From BS150m-G50 sp964501185 [NCBI: uncultured Bacteroidia bacterium] (GTDB lineage: Bacteria > CAIWAD01 > BS150m-G50), in assembly GCA_964501185.1 (NCBI GenBank), contig CAZCRT010000005.1:17108-81107 (forward strand): a DNA stretch of 64,000 bases, read 5' to 3'. This document shows positions 63,902 to 64,000 of this stretch, piece after piece (positions within the stretch are counted from its first letter, which is position 1; each line of letters starts with the position of its first letter). The translations under genes were made by a program, and so were the position numbers. The notes below the pieces were generated by a model. That model ran no database searches, was not told the origin of the DNA, and saw only the letters and a program-made list of their open reading frames with translations.

Positions 63902-64000
63902 ATGAGTGTACGGGTGACCAACTTCACAAAAATGAACAACATCCTGCTGACATTGACACGGCGGATGCGGAATATGACCGATTATCAGGAACAGCTGGCA
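63902..64000 (+). CDS. flgL: Flagellar hook-associated protein FlgL (partial, cut by window edge)
   Basis: 33 codons from ATG 63902 with GGAG 7 nt upstream. The N-terminus (MSVRVTNFTKMNNILLTLTRRMRNMTDYQEQLA) has the RVTN...M...L helical start of FlgL and follows flgK as usual. The rest lies beyond the window. Confidence 0.8.
   Translation, partial: MSVRVTNFTKMNNILLTLTRRMRNMTDYQEQLA

Overview
The window reads as chromosome from a diderm, flagellated bacterium of the FCB (Fibrobacterota-Chlorobiota-Bacteroidota) group or an allied candidate phylum. The pointers are type IX secretion (T9SS) C-terminal sorting domains with the NHPNPFNPSTTIE signature on two exoproteins and related tails on two more, a PorU-type C25 peptidase next to a PorV/PorQ barrel, LolC/LolD, and flagellar P- and L-ring genes. 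The phylum cannot be fixed from the sequence alone. No tRNA, rRNA, CRISPR array or insertion-sequence transposase was seen.

Layout. 1-8.0 kb (minus): a PorV/PorQ-like barrel with thrombospondin type 3 repeats running off the left edge, preceded by a giant DUF11-repeat exoprotein with a T9SS tail. 8.4-9.5 kb: an MscS channel. 9.7-20.3 kb (plus): a redox and signalling block, consisting of a receiver-RAM-RAM regulator, a three-gene flavin/Fe-S complex (NuoE-like, NuoF-like, and an NfnB/GltD-NuoG fusion) resembling Sporomusa-type electron-bifurcating transhydrogenase, a PAS histidine kinase and an NtrC-like protein with a dead ATPase site. 20.5-27.7 kb (minus): a YqhD-like alcohol dehydrogenase, a GIY-YIG nuclease gene between inverted palindromic repeats, a GT4 glycosyltransferase and carAB. 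27.9-33.9 kb (minus): nuoABCDGHI under one strong promoter and ending at an intrinsic terminator, without nuoEF or nuoJKLMN. 34.2-41.4 kb: a SPOR protein (minus) and porU-porV-TPR (plus). 41.5-46.0 kb (minus): polyprenyl synthase, mannose-family PTS EIIC and EIID, HPr and Enzyme I. 46.3-49.7 kb: lysS-lolC-lolD. 49.8-54.2 kb: two T9SS cargo proteins. 54.7-57.1 kb: clpC. 57.3-64.0 kb: flgFGAHIJNKL under a well-matched sigma-54 promoter, cut by the right edge.

How it fits together. Exported beta-rich proteins made here would cross the outer membrane by T9SS and be processed by PorU with PorV. The Nuo block and the bifurcating complex share electron-carrier chemistry, and the adjacent kinase with a cysteine cluster suggests redox-linked control.

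The most unusual signals are: (i) a strongly over-represented octamer TGTATCAC, about 35 copies by eye against roughly 2 expected by composition-blind chance, on both strands and in all three reading frames; (ii) the palindrome-flanked GIY-YIG cassette; (iii) the pseudo-ATPase regulator beside the transhydrogenase-like complex; (iv) several genes whose good Shine-Dalgarno is followed by a near-cognate codon rather than ATG/GTG/TTG; (v) diverged 150-bp repeats around the SPOR gene.
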